NCBI GenBank assembly: GCA_012221805.1 | Contig: CP015195.1 | Coordinates: 124,001 to 188,000, forward strand | Length of the DNA stretch: 64,000 nucleotides | Reading direction: 5' to 3' | Source of the DNA: Pasteurellaceae bacterium RH1A | GTDB taxonomy: Bacteria > Pseudomonadota > Gammaproteobacteria > Enterobacterales > Pasteurellaceae | Shown here: positions 46,993 to 56,424 of the stretch, in pieces | Layout of the letters: each line of letters begins with the position of its first letter | Numbering within the stretch: the first letter of the stretch is position 1 | Notes under the pieces: generated by a model | Databases searched by the model: none | Told to the model about the DNA's origin: nothing | What the model saw: only the letters and a program-made list of their open reading frames with translations | Program-made: the position numbers and the translations under genes

Positions 46993-47547
46993 TGCCCATT
47001 TCTTGCCCTTGGGCTGGACAAACTCCATGCCCCTGTCCTTGTAGCCTATCCCTTCCAAATTCAATAAATAACGTTTGGCCGGTAGACCACCACCAAAGCC
47101 TGTTAGGGCCTCACTTTTACCCAAGACCCGATGGCAGGGCACTAAGATGGAAATAGGATTCCGCCCTACCGCACCGCCTACTGCCCGCATGGCCTTGGGC
47201 TTGCCCAGTTGGTTGGCTATCTCGCCATAGCTGGTGGTTTGGCCATAGGGAATTTCCCGCAGTTTCTGCCAAACGGCCTGTTGAAAGGCCGTGCCTTTGG
47301 GCTTGAGAAAATCGAGCTGGGCAAAGTCCAACTTTCCTCCGGCAAAATAGGCTGCCAGAATGTCTTGGGTTTTGCAAAAAATGGCCTGAATTGGCCCGCT
47401 TGCTTGGTCGGAAGGCTGCATCTGCTCCAAAGACTGGGCTAACTGTTCCTGCTCAAACTCAATGCCAATTAAAGCTTGGTCTTGGGCAATAAGTAGTAGG
47501 CGGCCTACTGGCGAATCGTAGTAATGGTAAAAAACAGGGCTGATCAT
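46990..47547 (-). CDS. ogt: Methylated-DNA--protein-cysteine methyltransferase
   Basis: 185 residues. Takes methyl groups from O6-methylguanine onto its own cysteine in the PCHRV motif (near residue 137). Also RAVGGAVGRNPISILVPCHR, the helix-turn-helix TAFQQAVWQKLREIPYG and TSYGEIAN are clear. Length and lack of an Ada domain fit Ogt. Cytoplasmic, single-use DNA repair protein. Confidence 0.94.
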   Translation of the reverse strand: MISPVFYHYYDSPVGRLLLIAQDQALIGIEFEQEQLAQSLEQMQPSDQASGPIQAIFCKTQDILAAYFAGGKLDFAQLDFLKPKGTAFQQAVWQKLREIPYGQTTSYGEIANQLGKPKAMRAVGGAVGRNPISILVPCHRVLGKSEALTGFGGGLPAKRYLLNLEGIGYKDRGMEFVQPKGKKWA

Positions 47548-47565
47548 AGGCTTTATAGAAAAAGA

Positions 47566-47600
47566 AAGAAAAAAGAAAGGCGTGTAGTTTACACGCCTTT
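47566..47600 (-). terminator. Terminator of fadL
   Basis: Stem AAAGGCGTGTA/TACACGCCTTT (about 47576-47600). On the minus strand a long T/C tract follows. It lies 15 bases after the fadL stop and just upstream of the ogt start. Confidence 0.9.
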
Positions 47601-47615
47601 GTAAGAGAGTTGAAA

Positions 47616-48917
47616 TTAGAATTTGTAGTTGAGGTTGAGGCCGTAAATATTGGCACTAGATTTAACCTTAACATCTGCCGAATAAGTTGCACCGTTTGAC
47701 AATCTTTGTGACTCAGTAAAGCTTGATTTGCTACCACGCAGGTGGGCGTAGGCTAAATCAACAGAGAGATTTGGTGTGAAGCGGTAGGTTGCACCCACAG
47801 TGTACCAAGTACGATCGGTATCTGGGATAGAAATTGATGGATGTTCTACACTAGCCGTTTCATCAAAAGCCACACCTGTGCGAAGCGTAAGGGCTGGGTT
47901 CACATCATAAGAGAGCCCCACTGCGACACGAGAGTTGTCGCTGAACTTTTCATCTTTTTGCAACAAAGGTGCACCATTTGAACCTGTTGCACGTAATTCT
48001 TGGAAGCTAGACCAGTCTGTACGTTTGTAGCTAAATTGGAAGGCCAATTTATCTGTGAGTTTGTGGAAGGTTGAAACTTCCCAATAAGCTGGCAATTCAA
48101 GACCTAGGCTGCCTGGTAATTCAGCACCTGCTGTACCGCCAAGTACAAGAGGAAGTTGGTTAGAAAATTGACCTTTAAAGCGAAGTTTAACCGGCGAGTG
48201 GTAGGCTACACCAATGCGGTTGCCTTCATTAATGTCATAGGTTAAACCCACATTCCAACCGAAGCCCCAGTCATCTCCCTTCATGCGGCTCACTGTGGTT
48301 GAATTATTGGTTAGCGCTGCACCTGCGGTCATGTTATATAAAAGACTAGTATCACCGGCGTGACGCTCTAATTCAGCCTTGGCATAAACGGCATTTAAGC
48401 CCAAACCAAAACTAAAGCCATAACCAAGCTCATAGGCACCGCTTAGGTTAAGGTTAAGAGCAGTTAAATCAGTTTTACCCGCAAACACGCCTGCATTGTA
48501 GGTTTGACCAAACTCTGATTTTAAACCGTAGTTTACGTTTACACCACCGCCCAGAGCAAAGCGATCATTGACTGGCACAACAACATAAAGGTTTGGTACG
48601 AAAGCCGTTGGAATGATATTTTTGTGTGAAGCATCGCTGCCGAAAAGTGGGTTCACATTTAAGGCCGTTTTACCCTCAACATCCACATTGGTATCAATTA
48701 AAGTGCCGCCCGCAGAAATTTCTGCCCGTTTAAACTTGGTCATCAAAGCTGGGTTGGTGGCCACCACAGAGGCATTATCGGCAACGGCTGCGTTACCTGC
48801 ATAGGCGAGGCCTAGGCCTGAAGTAGAAACCTCTGCTAATTGGAAGGCGGCGGCTGATGCCCCTGCGGCAGTGAAGGTAAGGGCAGACGCAATAAGCGTT
48901 TTGGTCATTTTTTTCAT
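47616..48917 (-). CDS. fadL: Outer membrane fatty-acid transporter FadL (OmpP1)
   Basis: 433 residues: signal peptide ending GASAAA, the N-terminal hatch FQLAEVSTSGLGLAYAG with NPA (residues about 55-60), and a 14-strand barrel ending NIYGLNLNYKF with the C-terminal phenylalanine. It takes up long-chain fatty acids and other hydrophobic compounds; H. influenzae calls it P1. yfcZ lies divergently upstream, as in E. coli. Confidence 0.94.
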   Translation of the reverse strand: MKKMTKTLIASALTFTAAGASAAAFQLAEVSTSGLGLAYAGNAAVADNASVVATNPALMTKFKRAEISAGGTLIDTNVDVEGKTALNVNPLFGSDASHKNIIPTAFVPNLYVVVPVNDRFALGGGVNVNYGLKSEFGQTYNAGVFAGKTDLTALNLNLSGAYELGYGFSFGLGLNAVYAKAELERHAGDTSLLYNMTAGAALTNNSTTVSRMKGDDWGFGWNVGLTYDINEGNRIGVAYHSPVKLRFKGQFSNQLPLVLGGTAGAELPGSLGLELPAYWEVSTFHKLTDKLAFQFSYKRTDWSSFQELRATGSNGAPLLQKDEKFSDNSRVAVGLSYDVNPALTLRTGVAFDETASVEHPSISIPDTDRTWYTVGATYRFTPNLSVDLAYAHLRGSKSSFTESQRLSNGATYSADVKVKSSANIYGLNLNYKF

Positions 48918-49154
48918 AGGTAATCCTTAAAGACAAGCGGTCATTTTGCGCTAATTTCTTGCAAATTGACCTGATATTGTTAAAAAAGCTTACGAAGTTT
49001 ACGAATTCCCCCGCCTGGAGGCAATCTTATTTACGCCCAGGCCAAGCTGTTCCGACCAGTTACTTTGCGTTAGGTCAAACAATGGTCGCTCTGCGTTGCG
49101 AAAAGGAGCAGATAGGATTAGACTAGGCTTTATTTTATATGAATGAGGTAGAAA

Positions 49155-49439
49155 ATGTCTGAATGTAAAGCAAATGAAACGCCAGTCTGCTGCTGTGTGG
49201 ATGTCGGCACTATTATTGATGGCAGCGATTGTGCGGTAGACTTCTCCCAAGTCTATGCCAACCAGGCCCAAGCAGAAGAAGCCCTAGCCTATTTAACCGA
49301 AAAAGCCCAGGCTGCGCAGTCTGATCCTTGCAAGATCGAGAGCCAGTTCAAGGAGGTCGATGGTGGTGTTGAGTTAAGCGCCCGTTTTGAATTCTGCTGC
49401 CAAGCGGAATCCATGATCTTCCAGCTTTCAACTCGTTAA
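49155..49439 (+). CDS. yfcZ: YfcZ/YiiS family protein (DUF406)
   Basis: 94 residues. Very like E. coli YfcZ: ETPVCCCVDVGTIIDGSDC near the start, YANQAQAEEALAYLTEKA in the middle and FEFCCQAESMIFQLSTR at the end. The cluster of cysteines (CCC, C, C, CC) suggests metal or redox chemistry. The neighbour fadL is conserved in E. coli, which hints at a linked role; the function is not known. Confidence 0.9.
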   Translation: MSECKANETPVCCCVDVGTIIDGSDCAVDFSQVYANQAQAEEALAYLTEKAQAAQSDPCKIESQFKEVDGGVELSARFEFCCQAESMIFQLSTR

Positions 49440-49457
49440 GAGGGTTTAATCCCCATA

Positions 49458-49487
49458 AAAAATGGCACGCCAATCGCGTGCCATTTT
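49458..49487. terminator. Bidirectional terminator yfcZ/nusG
   Basis: AATGGCACGC/GCGTGCCATT with CAATC loop region, and T5 or A6 on either side. It ends yfcZ (plus) and nusG (minus). Confidence 0.92.
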
Positions 49488-49507
49488 TCTATTATATCAA
49501 GCAAATC

Positions 49508-50074
49508 TTAACCGTGCTGTTTTTCCACTTGAGCAAACTCAAGCTCAACAGGGGTTGCACGGCCGAAGATGGAAACAGACACCTTGAGGCGGCCTTTTTC
49601 GTAGTCCACTTCTTCCACTGTACCCGTAAAGTCGGCAAATGGGCCTTCGGTCACACGGACTTCTTCGCCTGGTTGGAATTCGAGGCGGTGACGTGGCTTG
49701 TCGGCTGTTTCTTGAACACGGTTTAGAATGCGGTCGGCTTCACGTTGGCTGATTGGGGCAGGTTTATCTGCGGTGCCGCCAATAAATCCCATCACACGAG
49801 GCACACTTTTAACCAAGTGCCAGGTGTCGTCATTCATTTCCATTTGAACCAGCACATAGCCTGGGAAGAATTTGCGTTCGGTTTTGCGGCGGCGGCCGTT
49901 TACGTTCTCCACCACTTCTTCAGTTGGCACTAACACTTCGCCGAACTGATCCTGCATATTGTGCAATTTGATGTATTCACGCAGGGTCATGGCCACACGG
50001 GCCTCAAAGCCAGAGAAGGCTTGCAATACATACCAACGCATCTTGGTTGGTTCTTTTTCTACTAATTCAGTCAT
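49508..50074 (-). CDS. nusG: Transcription antitermination factor NusG
   Basis: 188 residues. Binds RNA polymerase and Rho or S10. NGN domain with [20 protein letters not shown] and [16 protein letters not shown], then the KOW domain [18 protein letters not shown]. It follows secE by one base. The rplK-rplA genes do not follow; a terminator does. Confidence 0.97.
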   Translation of the reverse strand: MTELVEKEPTKMRWYVLQAFSGFEARVAMTLREYIKLHNMQDQFGEVLVPTEEVVENVNGRRRKTERKFFPGYVLVQMEMNDDTWHLVKSVPRVMGFIGGTADKPAPISQREADRILNRVQETADKPRHRLEFQPGEEVRVTEGPFADFTGTVEEVDYEKGRLKVSVSIFGRATPVELEFAQVEKQHG

Positions 50075-50075
50075 C

Positions 50076-50489
50076 TTAGAATCTCAACTCGGTTAAAAAG
50101 GTAATTAACGCAACGATAATGGAGTCAATCCCCCACAGGGCAAGGGCCACCACCACACACATGGCCACCACGATAAGGGTGGTTTGGGTGGCTTCTGGGC
50201 GGGTTGGCCAAATGATTTTGCGTAATTCTTGACGAGAGTCTTTGGCAAAGCGAATGGCTTTTTGGCCTTGATTGGTGATGGCGGCTAAACCAATGGCTGC
50301 ACCACAGAGAGCAACTAAGGCAAGCACTCGAACCAATAAGGAGAAATGTGTTGCAAAGTAGGCATTACCAACAGCGGCAGCGGCAAGTAATCCGAGTGCA
50401 AGCACCCATAAGAGGCCATTTAGGCCCTTGCTTTTTTCCCCTTTTTCTTCGATTTGTTCAGGGGCCTTGTTTTTGATATTTGTTGCCAT
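50076..50489 (-). CDS. secE: Preprotein translocase subunit SecE
   Basis: 137 residues from ATG 50489 ([12 protein letters not shown]). Three membrane helices as in E. coli, with the essential [20 protein letters not shown] cytoplasmic segment before the third. Clamps SecY, encoded at 56425. Co-transcribed with nusG. Confidence 0.95.
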   Translation of the reverse strand: MATNIKNKAPEQIEEKGEKSKGLNGLLWVLALGLLAAAAVGNAYFATHFSLLVRVLALVALCGAAIGLAAITNQGQKAIRFAKDSRQELRKIIWPTRPEATQTTLIVVAMCVVVALALWGIDSIIVALITFLTELRF

Positions 50490-50720
50490 ATTCAACCTAA
50501 ATATATTTGGAAAGAAAACGTTAAACTTTGAAAGCGAGGGATTTTAGCATTTTACAACCTAACTTGCCACGCACTTTTGCAAATTTTCTGCGAAATTTGC
50601 CCGCTTGCTGCCTGGCTGTCTTGCCCATAGAAAGAAATTTTTTGCCCGTATATGATGGCCATCATAAGGCCTTGGCAAAATTTGCGACAAAATAAGAAAA
50701 AATCCTTGGTGGAATGCTAG

Positions 50721-51533
50721 ATGACAGCCCTTATTCTTTTTATCCTGGTCTTGTGCGGTATGGCAACCAACCTGGTTTCTGCCCTTTTTGGCATTGGGGG
50801 CGGGGTCTTGATGGTGCCCATTCTGCGTACCCTTTTTCCAGAACTTCCCCTACAAGTGGTAGCCGCCACCTCGCTGACCATTGTGATGTGTACCTCTGCC
50901 ATCAATCTCTTTTCCTTCCGCAAGCAAAAGGTTGCTATTGATCTGAAAAGTATGCTGCTTTGGTCGCTGGGGATGATTGTGGGGGTACAAGTCGGTTTTG
51001 AGTTGAGCTTTCTCTTTTCCAGCCTCATTGTCAGCCTGATTTTTACCGTCAGCCTCAGCCTTTTGGCCATCAAGACCCTACTCAACCGTCAAAAAATTGA
51101 AAGCGATCAGCCTGTTACGCTTAAGGAACGGCTTAAGGGATCGGTCTTTTGTGCGGCGGGTGGCCTGGTAGCGGGGATTACTGGCATTGGCGGCGGTTCT
51201 ATTTTGGCTCCCCTGGTCGGGCAGTTATCCTCGGTCAAAACCAAGCAGATTGCGGTTTATACCAACTATATGATGATCATCGGTGGCCTGGGCAACCTCT
51301 ATGGCTACCTGACCCGCCCCCTCCACACTAGCCTAGAGTTAAACGGCCAGTTGGGCTATGTAAACTTTCTAATTGTTGGCGTGGTAACTGCAGGTTCGCT
51401 CCTGATGAGTGGCTGCTCCATGCGCCTGCGTGGAGTCATCAGCCCTGAGCGTACCCGCCTCTATTTGGCCATTATCCTGCTCCTCATCGCCCTCTATATG
51501 TGCCTCTTGGAATTTAACAAAAGTTTGTTCTAG
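50721..51533 (+). CDS. TauE/SafE family sulfite/anion exporter
   Basis: 270 residues with about eight membrane helices in two halves. Both halves carry the family motif: ALFGIGGGVLMVPIL (about 21-35) and GITGIGGGSILAPLVG (about 150-165). Members export sulfite, sulfoacetate or other anions; the substrate is not given by sequence. Divergent from secE, single gene, with a spacer of 230 bases that holds one uptake signal (near 50595). Confidence 0.88.
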   Translation: MTALILFILVLCGMATNLVSALFGIGGGVLMVPILRTLFPELPLQVVAATSLTIVMCTSAINLFSFRKQKVAIDLKSMLLWSLGMIVGVQVGFELSFLFSSLIVSLIFTVSLSLLAIKTLLNRQKIESDQPVTLKERLKGSVFCAAGGLVAGITGIGGGSILAPLVGQLSSVKTKQIAVYTNYMMIIGGLGNLYGYLTRPLHTSLELNGQLGYVNFLIVGVVTAGSLLMSGCSMRLRGVISPERTRLYLAIILLLIALYMCLLEFNKSLF

Positions 51534-51637
51534 ATCAAAATGAGAATGTTTACTATCCGTCAGGAAACAGGTATTTTATTCCTACTTTTTTAGTGGGTTT
51601 TTAGCCCGTCCTTTTACATTCTATATGGAGACTCCCA

Positions 51638-52066
51638 ATGGCAGAACAAATCGTCCCTTCAAACGAGCTTCTTTTAAAAGCAGTTCAAGACACCCTCGTG
51701 ATTTCAACCACCGACCTCCAAGGCGTGATCACCTACGCTAACGACCTTTTCTGCAAACTTACAGGTTTTTCTCGTGAAGAATTGATTGGCCAACCGCACA
51801 ACATCGTGCGTCACCCGTCTGTGCCAAAAGCGGTTTACAAGGAGATGTGGGACACCATCCAAGCCGGTAAAATCTGGACAGGTATCGTGCCAAACTGCGG
51901 TAAGGGCGGTGTGGTTTATGTGGTGGATACCACCGTTCAGCCGATTTTTGATGAAGCCGGCCAGATCACAGGCTACATCAGCGTTCGCCGTGTAATCAAC
52001 GATTTAATGCAAAACTTCGAGGCGGTGGAAGCGGCTAAAGAAGTGTTTGATGAGTATTACGAGTAA
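51638..52066 (+). CDS. Stand-alone PAS domain protein, Aer-like
   Basis: 142 residues that are essentially one PAS domain: TDLQGVITYANDLFCKLTGF, SREELIGQPHNIVRHPSVPK, IQAGKIWTGIVPNCGKGG and GYISVRRVINDLM. It closely resembles the FAD-binding PAS of the aerotaxis receptor Aer, including NIVRHP, but has no transmembrane, HAMP or signalling domain. Ends with an acidic helix (AKEVFDEYYE). An orphan redox or oxygen sensor by fold; the partner is unknown. Confidence 0.88.
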   Translation: MAEQIVPSNELLLKAVQDTLVISTTDLQGVITYANDLFCKLTGFSREELIGQPHNIVRHPSVPKAVYKEMWDTIQAGKIWTGIVPNCGKGGVVYVVDTTVQPIFDEAGQITGYISVRRVINDLMQNFEAVEAAKEVFDEYYE

Positions 52067-52098
52067 TACCCTTATTAGGCACCGTAAAATGTATGATG

Positions 52099-52129
52099 GT
52101 ACGCACACATTAAGGTATCGTGCGTGCCA
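52099..52129. repeat. Inverted repeat, related to family C
   Basis: GGTACGCAC and GTGCGTGCC (52099-52107 with 52121-52129) around ACATTAAGGTATC. It resembles the TGCGT-type arms of family C. Confidence 0.5.
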
Positions 52130-52260
52130 CTTCATCCAATATACCCTTGCTATTGAGTGTGCAAGAGTTAGATTTCACCATCGCCCCTAAGCCTGCCTCC
52201 ATCAATCTTGATGAGTGGTTAGCACAAGCAAAACGACCAATTTTCACACAACACCTCTAG
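52120..52260 (+). pseudogene. Short frame, probable remnant of an unknown gene
   Basis: Opens at a GTG inside the inverted repeat and reads VQELDFTIAPKPASINLDEW then LAQAKRPIFTQHL. It looks protein-like, but is 46 codons long, has no ribosome site and lies in a gap of 405 bases. Probably the tail of a lost gene, or an unrecognised small protein. Confidence 0.35.
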
Positions 52261-52337
52261 TCTTTTTAAGCCTTATCAAGATATCACCCCATATAAATTG
52301 AATTAAATTTGAGCAAACACTCAAGATATATGTTAAT

Positions 52338-52393
52338 TTCTCGATCTATGTCACAAATTTAGACACAACTTTTCTTTACTTTTAACATATAAT
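52338..52393 (+). promoter_or_regulatory. sxy promoter with CRP-like site
   Basis: CTCGA-TCTATG-TCACA (52340-52355) is an imperfect CRP palindrome, its left half like the GCGA type found in competence genes. A perfect TATAAT is at 52388-52393. The site centre is about 52 bases before the predicted start near 52400. Activity is inference. Confidence 0.5.
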
Positions 52394-52400
52394 CCAAGTC

Positions 52401-52474
52401 GAGATTCAATCTCTTAGAAGCGCTTCTAATATACCAGCAAACTCAACCAATCAGACTTATATGAGGTTCTAATG
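52401..52474 (+). promoter_or_regulatory. Foldable sxy leader
   Basis: Hairpin GAGAT-TCA-ATCTC (52401-52413), then the perfect palindrome TTAGAAGCGCTTCTAA (52414-52429). Its TTAGAA can also pair with TTCTAA at 52467-52472, which runs into the start codon and covers a weak AGG ribosome site. H. influenzae sxy is known to be controlled by leader folding. Confidence 0.55.
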
Positions 52475-53101
52475 AATAAAATAGAGCGCCTTACATTCGA
52501 TCTTAGAATGTTGCTTGACCCTATTCTCGGAGAAGTAAGAGTCAAAACCTTTTTCTCTTACTATGGCTTTTTTAAAAATGATGCTATGTTTGCCCTATAT
52601 AAAGAGGGTAAATTCTACCTTAAATTTTTACCAGCTCATTTGCCAGAAATTCAAACTCAGGCCAATACCCATGTGCTTAAGGATTCTGAGTTAAGGCTAT
52701 CTACTGATTTATTTTATTATTTAACGCCAGAGATTCTTAACCGCTTAGAGGACTATCATCATTGGTTCACACACATCTTAGAAACACCTCCTCTTAGAAG
52801 CTTGCAAAAACCCAAGAAAATTAGGCAGATGCTCAACATGAATATCAATTTAGAGCGTTTGCTCTATCGTAATGATATTAAAAGTATTGAGGAATTGTGT
52901 GCCTTTGGAGAGATACACATCTTTGTCCGCCTCATCCAAAGAGGGGAGGATGTAAGTGAAATGGTCTTATTCAAGCTATATGCTGCGATACAGCATAGGC
53001 TTGTTTATACCCTAACAGAACAAGAGAAAAACGCTCTGTTACAAAGAGCAGATGACGCATTATATGAGCTTGGTTTACGAAGACGCTTTTTAGTTAAGTA
53101 A
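52472..53101 (+). CDS. sxy: Competence regulator Sxy/TfoX
   Basis: Works with CRP to switch on DNA-uptake genes at CRP-S promoters. 209 residues: TfoX N-terminal domain (VRVKTFFSYYGFFKNDAMFALYKEG then KFYLKF, about residues 22-52, where the GYGLF-like motif is YYGFF) and a C-terminal helical domain with MLNMNINLERLLYRNDIKSI and GLRRRFLVK. Length matches H. influenzae Sxy (217). The genome's many uptake signals fit a working system. AT-rich, as in relatives. Preceded by a foldable leader. Confidence 0.88.
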   Translation: MNKIERLTFDLRMLLDPILGEVRVKTFFSYYGFFKNDAMFALYKEGKFYLKFLPAHLPEIQTQANTHVLKDSELRLSTDLFYYLTPEILNRLEDYHHWFTHILETPPLRSLQKPKKIRQMLNMNINLERLLYRNDIKSIEELCAFGEIHIFVRLIQRGEDVSEMVLFKLYAAIQHRLVYTLTEQEKNALLQRADDALYELGLRRRFLVK

Positions 53102-53227
53102 TCAACAAATCAGCATTAAGATGAAAGCCACTTCTATGAGGTTGGCTTTCATGATCTAAAGCCTGGCATATAGGACAAAATAGTTGGTCTTTTTGCACTT
53201 TATGCCTAAAGCCTAATAACACACAAT

Positions 53228-53257
53228 AAAAAAGCCCGAATATATCGGGCTTTTTCT
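53228..53257. terminator. Bidirectional terminator rplQ/sxy
   Basis: AAAAAGCCCGA/TCGGGCTTTTT around ATATA. Ends the alpha operon on the minus strand and probably sxy on the plus strand. Confidence 0.92.
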
Positions 53258-53268
53258 TTAAGGAGATC

Positions 53269-53649
53269 TTACTCAGCAGCTTGTGCAACTTCTGGACGAT
53301 CAACTAACTCAATGTAGGCCATTGGTGCGTTATCGCCTGCACGGAAACCACATTTTAAGATACGAGTGTAACCACCCGCACGTTGGGCAAAACGTGGACC
53401 TAATTCACTGAATAATTTAGCAACTGTTTCAACGTTGCGTGTACGAGCAAAAGCTAAGCGGCGATTCGCTACGCTATCAACTTTCGCTAAAGTAATTAAC
53501 GGCTCAATTACACGGCGTAACTCTTTTGCTTTTGGTAAAGTGGTTTTGATGATTTCGTGTGTAACCAAAGCACTTGCCAAATTGCGGAACATCGCTTGAC
53601 GATGACTGCTGTTACGGTTTAATTGACGTCCACTCTTACGATGGCGCAT
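53269..53649 (-). CDS. rplQ: 50S ribosomal protein L17
   Basis: 126 residues, [20 protein letters not shown] at the start and [20 protein letters not shown]. Last gene of the alpha operon, 34 bases after rpoA. Located at the exit tunnel region of the 50S subunit. Confidence 0.97.
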   Translation of the reverse strand: MRHRKSGRQLNRNSSHRQAMFRNLASALVTHEIIKTTLPKAKELRRVIEPLITLAKVDSVANRRLAFARTRNVETVAKLFSELGPRFAQRAGGYTRILKCGFRAGDNAPMAYIELVDRPEVAQAAE

Positions 53650-53683
53650 AACCTATTCCTTCTTAGAAAATCTATACCTAAAA

Positions 53684-54670
53684 CTAGTCGTCAGCAATGC
53701 TTGCTGGCGGCCAATTCTCAAGGCGCATACCCAGTGATAAGCCACGAGAAGCGAGCACATCCTTAATCTCTGTAAGAGATTTTTTACCAAGATTTGGTGT
53801 TTTGAGTAACTCAACTTCAGTACGTTGGACAAGATCACCGATATAATGAATTGTCTCTGCTTTCAAACAGTTAGCAGAACGAACTGTTAGCTCTAAATCG
53901 TCTACTGGGCGAAGAAGAATTGGATCGAATTCCGGTTTTTCTTCTTTCACTTCTGGCTGACGAACATCACGCAGATCAACGAATGCAGCTAATTGTTCTG
54001 CTAAAATCGTTGCAGCACGACGGATGGCTTCTTCTGGATCGATTGTTCCATTGGTTTCCATCTCAATAATGAGTTTGTCTAAGTCTGTACGTTGTTCAAC
54101 ACGTGCTGCTTCCACATTGTAAGCAATGCGATCTACAGGACTAAAACGTGCATCAACAAGTAAACGACCGATTGGACGCTCATCATCTTGATGGGTGCGA
54201 GCCGAGGCTGACACATAACCACGACCACGTTGTACACGAATGCGCATATTGATGGTTGCATTCTTGTCTGTCAAATGACAAATAACGTGATTTGGATTAA
54301 CAATTTCAACATCACCATCGTGTGTAATGTCTGCTGCTGTTACAGGGCCAATTCCAGATTTGTTCAGTGTCAAAATTACATCATCTTTATTTTGCACTTT
54401 AACCGCTAGACCTTTAAGGTTTAACAATACCTCAAGAATGTCTTCTTGTACGCCTTCCTTGCTGCTGTATTCATGTAATACACCATCAATTTCGACTTCT
54501 GTAACGGCACAACCAGGCATAGACGAAAGTAAAATGCGGCGGAGTGCGTTACCTAATGTATGGCCAAAACCACGTTCTAACGGTTCTAACGTTACTTTTG
54601 CGTGAGTTGAACTGATTTGTTCAATATTCACTAAGTGCGGTTTTAAAAATTCTGTCACAGAACCCTGCAT
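53684..54670 (-). CDS. rpoA: RNA polymerase alpha subunit
   Basis: 328 residues. N-terminal dimerisation domain ([20 protein letters not shown]) and C-terminal DNA/activator-binding domain with [20 protein letters not shown] and [18 protein letters not shown]. Length as in E. coli (329). Between rpsD and rplQ, the standard place. Confidence 0.98.
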   Translation of the reverse strand: MQGSVTEFLKPHLVNIEQISSTHAKVTLEPLERGFGHTLGNALRRILLSSMPGCAVTEVEIDGVLHEYSSKEGVQEDILEVLLNLKGLAVKVQNKDDVILTLNKSGIGPVTAADITHDGDVEIVNPNHVICHLTDKNATINMRIRVQRGRGYVSASARTHQDDERPIGRLLVDARFSPVDRIAYNVEAARVEQRTDLDKLIIEMETNGTIDPEEAIRRAATILAEQLAAFVDLRDVRQPEVKEEKPEFDPILLRPVDDLELTVRSANCLKAETIHYIGDLVQRTEVELLKTPNLGKKSLTEIKDVLASRGLSLGMRLENWPPASIADD

Positions 54671-54732
54671 TTTATCCTCTCTTTGCTTATGAGTTTATAC
54701 CTAAAAATAAAAATTAAAGAACTAATTAATTA

Positions 54733-55359
54733 TTATTTAGAATATAACTCAACGATCAGATGTTCATTAATGTCTGCTGATAAGTCAGAGCGTTCAGGAG
54801 TACGTTTAAATACACCTTCCATTTTAGTTGCATCAACTTCTAACCAAGTTGGTTTTTCACGTTGAGCGGCTAATTCTAATGATGCTTTGATACGTGCTTG
54901 TTTTTTAGATTTCTCACGAACAGCAACCACATCATCAACAGAAACTTGGAATGAAGGAATATTGACTACACGACCATTTACCACGATTGATTTGTGGCTT
55001 ACAAGCTGACGTGCTTCAGCACGTGTAGCAGCAAAGCCCATACGGTAAACAACGTTGTCTAAACGACCTTCTAATAATACTAATAAGTTCTCACCCGTAT
55101 TACCTTTTAAGCGGTTAGCTTCTTTGTAATAATTACGGAATTGACGCTCTAAGATACCATAGATGCGGCGAACTTTTTGTTTTTCACGTAACTGAGTACC
55201 ATAGTCAGATAAACGTGGCTTGCGGGCACCGTGTTGACCAGGTGCGACGTCAAGTCTATTTCTACATTTTGATTCAATCGCTCGAACGCCTGATTTTAAG
55301 AATAAATCAGTACCTTCACGACGGCTTAGCTTGAGCTTAGGACCCAAATATCTTGCCAT
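54733..55359 (-). CDS. rpsD: 30S ribosomal protein S4
   Basis: 208 residues: [19 protein letters not shown] at the start, S4 RNA-binding fold ([20 protein letters not shown]) and a conserved [10 protein letters not shown] end. In E. coli S4 represses the alpha operon by binding the pseudoknot leader, which is conserved here at 56151-56275. Confidence 0.97.
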   Translation of the reverse strand: MARYLGPKLKLSRREGTDLFLKSGVRAIESKCRNRLDVAPGQHGARKPRLSDYGTQLREKQKVRRIYGILERQFRNYYKEANRLKGNTGENLLVLLEGRLDNVVYRMGFAATRAEARQLVSHKSIVVNGRVVNIPSFQVSVDDVVAVREKSKKQARIKASLELAAQREKPTWLEVDATKMEGVFKRTPERSDLSADINEHLIVELYSK

Positions 55360-55387
55360 TTTCTTTCTCCAATGATTCTAACGTCAA

Positions 55388-55780
<393 letters not shown>

Positions 55781-55793
55781 CTATCTACTCCGA

Positions 55794-56150
55794 CTATTTT
55801 TTGATCGGTTTGCGTGGACCTTTACGGGTACGCGCATTAGTCTTAGTACGTTGACCACGTACTGGCAAGCTACGACGGTGGCGTAAACCACGATAGCAAC
55901 CAAGGTCTAAAAGACGTTTGATGCTAAGAGTTACTTCACGACGTAAATCACCTTCGACAGTAAATTTACCAACTTCTTCACGCAGTTTTTCAATCTGCTC
56001 TTCAGACAATTCTCTGATCTTTACATCTTCAGCAATACCAGTGGCAGCACAGATAGCTTTAGCACGGGTTTTACCGATACCGTAAATGGCAGTTAATGCG
56101 ATTACAGTGTGTTTTTGATCAGGAATGTTAATGCCTGCAATACGGGCCAC
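55794..56150 (-). CDS. rpsM: 30S ribosomal protein S13
   Basis: 118 residues from GTG 56150, the same start codon type as in E. coli, within the S4-binding leader (GCATAGTGGCCCGT). [19 protein letters not shown] and the basic tail [14 protein letters not shown]. First gene of the alpha operon; contacts tRNA and the B1 bridge. Confidence 0.97.
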   Translation of the reverse strand: MARIAGINIPDQKHTVIALTAIYGIGKTRAKAICAATGIAEDVKIRELSEEQIEKLREEVGKFTVEGDLRREVTLSIKRLLDLGCYRGLRHRRSLPVRGQRTKTNARTRKGPRKPIKK

Positions 56151-56275
56151 TATGCACTCCTATATTTACTAAGTGAATTGATATACTGATCTTGAAAAGC
56201 CCGTTTTCAGGATACTCAAACAGTATATCAGGACGAATGAGCTGAGCAGTATACCTGCTCAGCGGGTTCTTTGCA
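56151..56275 (-). promoter_or_regulatory. Alpha operon leader, S4-binding pseudoknot
   Basis: On the minus strand TTGAGTATCCTGAAAACGGG then CTTTTCA, followed by AGGAGTGCATAGTG, matches the E. coli alpha leader nearly base for base in the pseudoknot and ribosome-site region. The hairpin near 56245-56270 (GCTGAGCAG then CTGCTCAGC) also has its E. coli counterpart. S4 binds it to stop translation of rpsM. Confidence 0.88.
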
Positions 56276-56288
56276 AGAAGAATACCAA

Positions 56289-56402
56289 TTAACCTTGGCG
56301 TTGTTTATGTTTCGGATCGCTACAAATGACGCGAACTACACCTTCACGTTTAACAACTTTGCAGTTACGGCACATTCTTTTAACTGAAGCACGAACTTTC
56401 AT
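56289..56402 (-). CDS. rpmJ: 50S ribosomal protein L36
   Basis: 37 residues: [20 protein letters not shown] at the start, with zinc ligands CxxC, C and H ([15 protein letters not shown]). It keeps the zinc-ribbon (C+) form, not the zinc-free paralogue. Too short for standard gene lists. It lies between secY and the alpha leader, as in E. coli. Confidence 0.96.
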   Translation of the reverse strand: MKVRASVKRMCRNCKVVKREGVVRVICSDPKHKQRQG

Positions 56403-56424
56403 TGCTTATCCTTATTTCAAAGGG

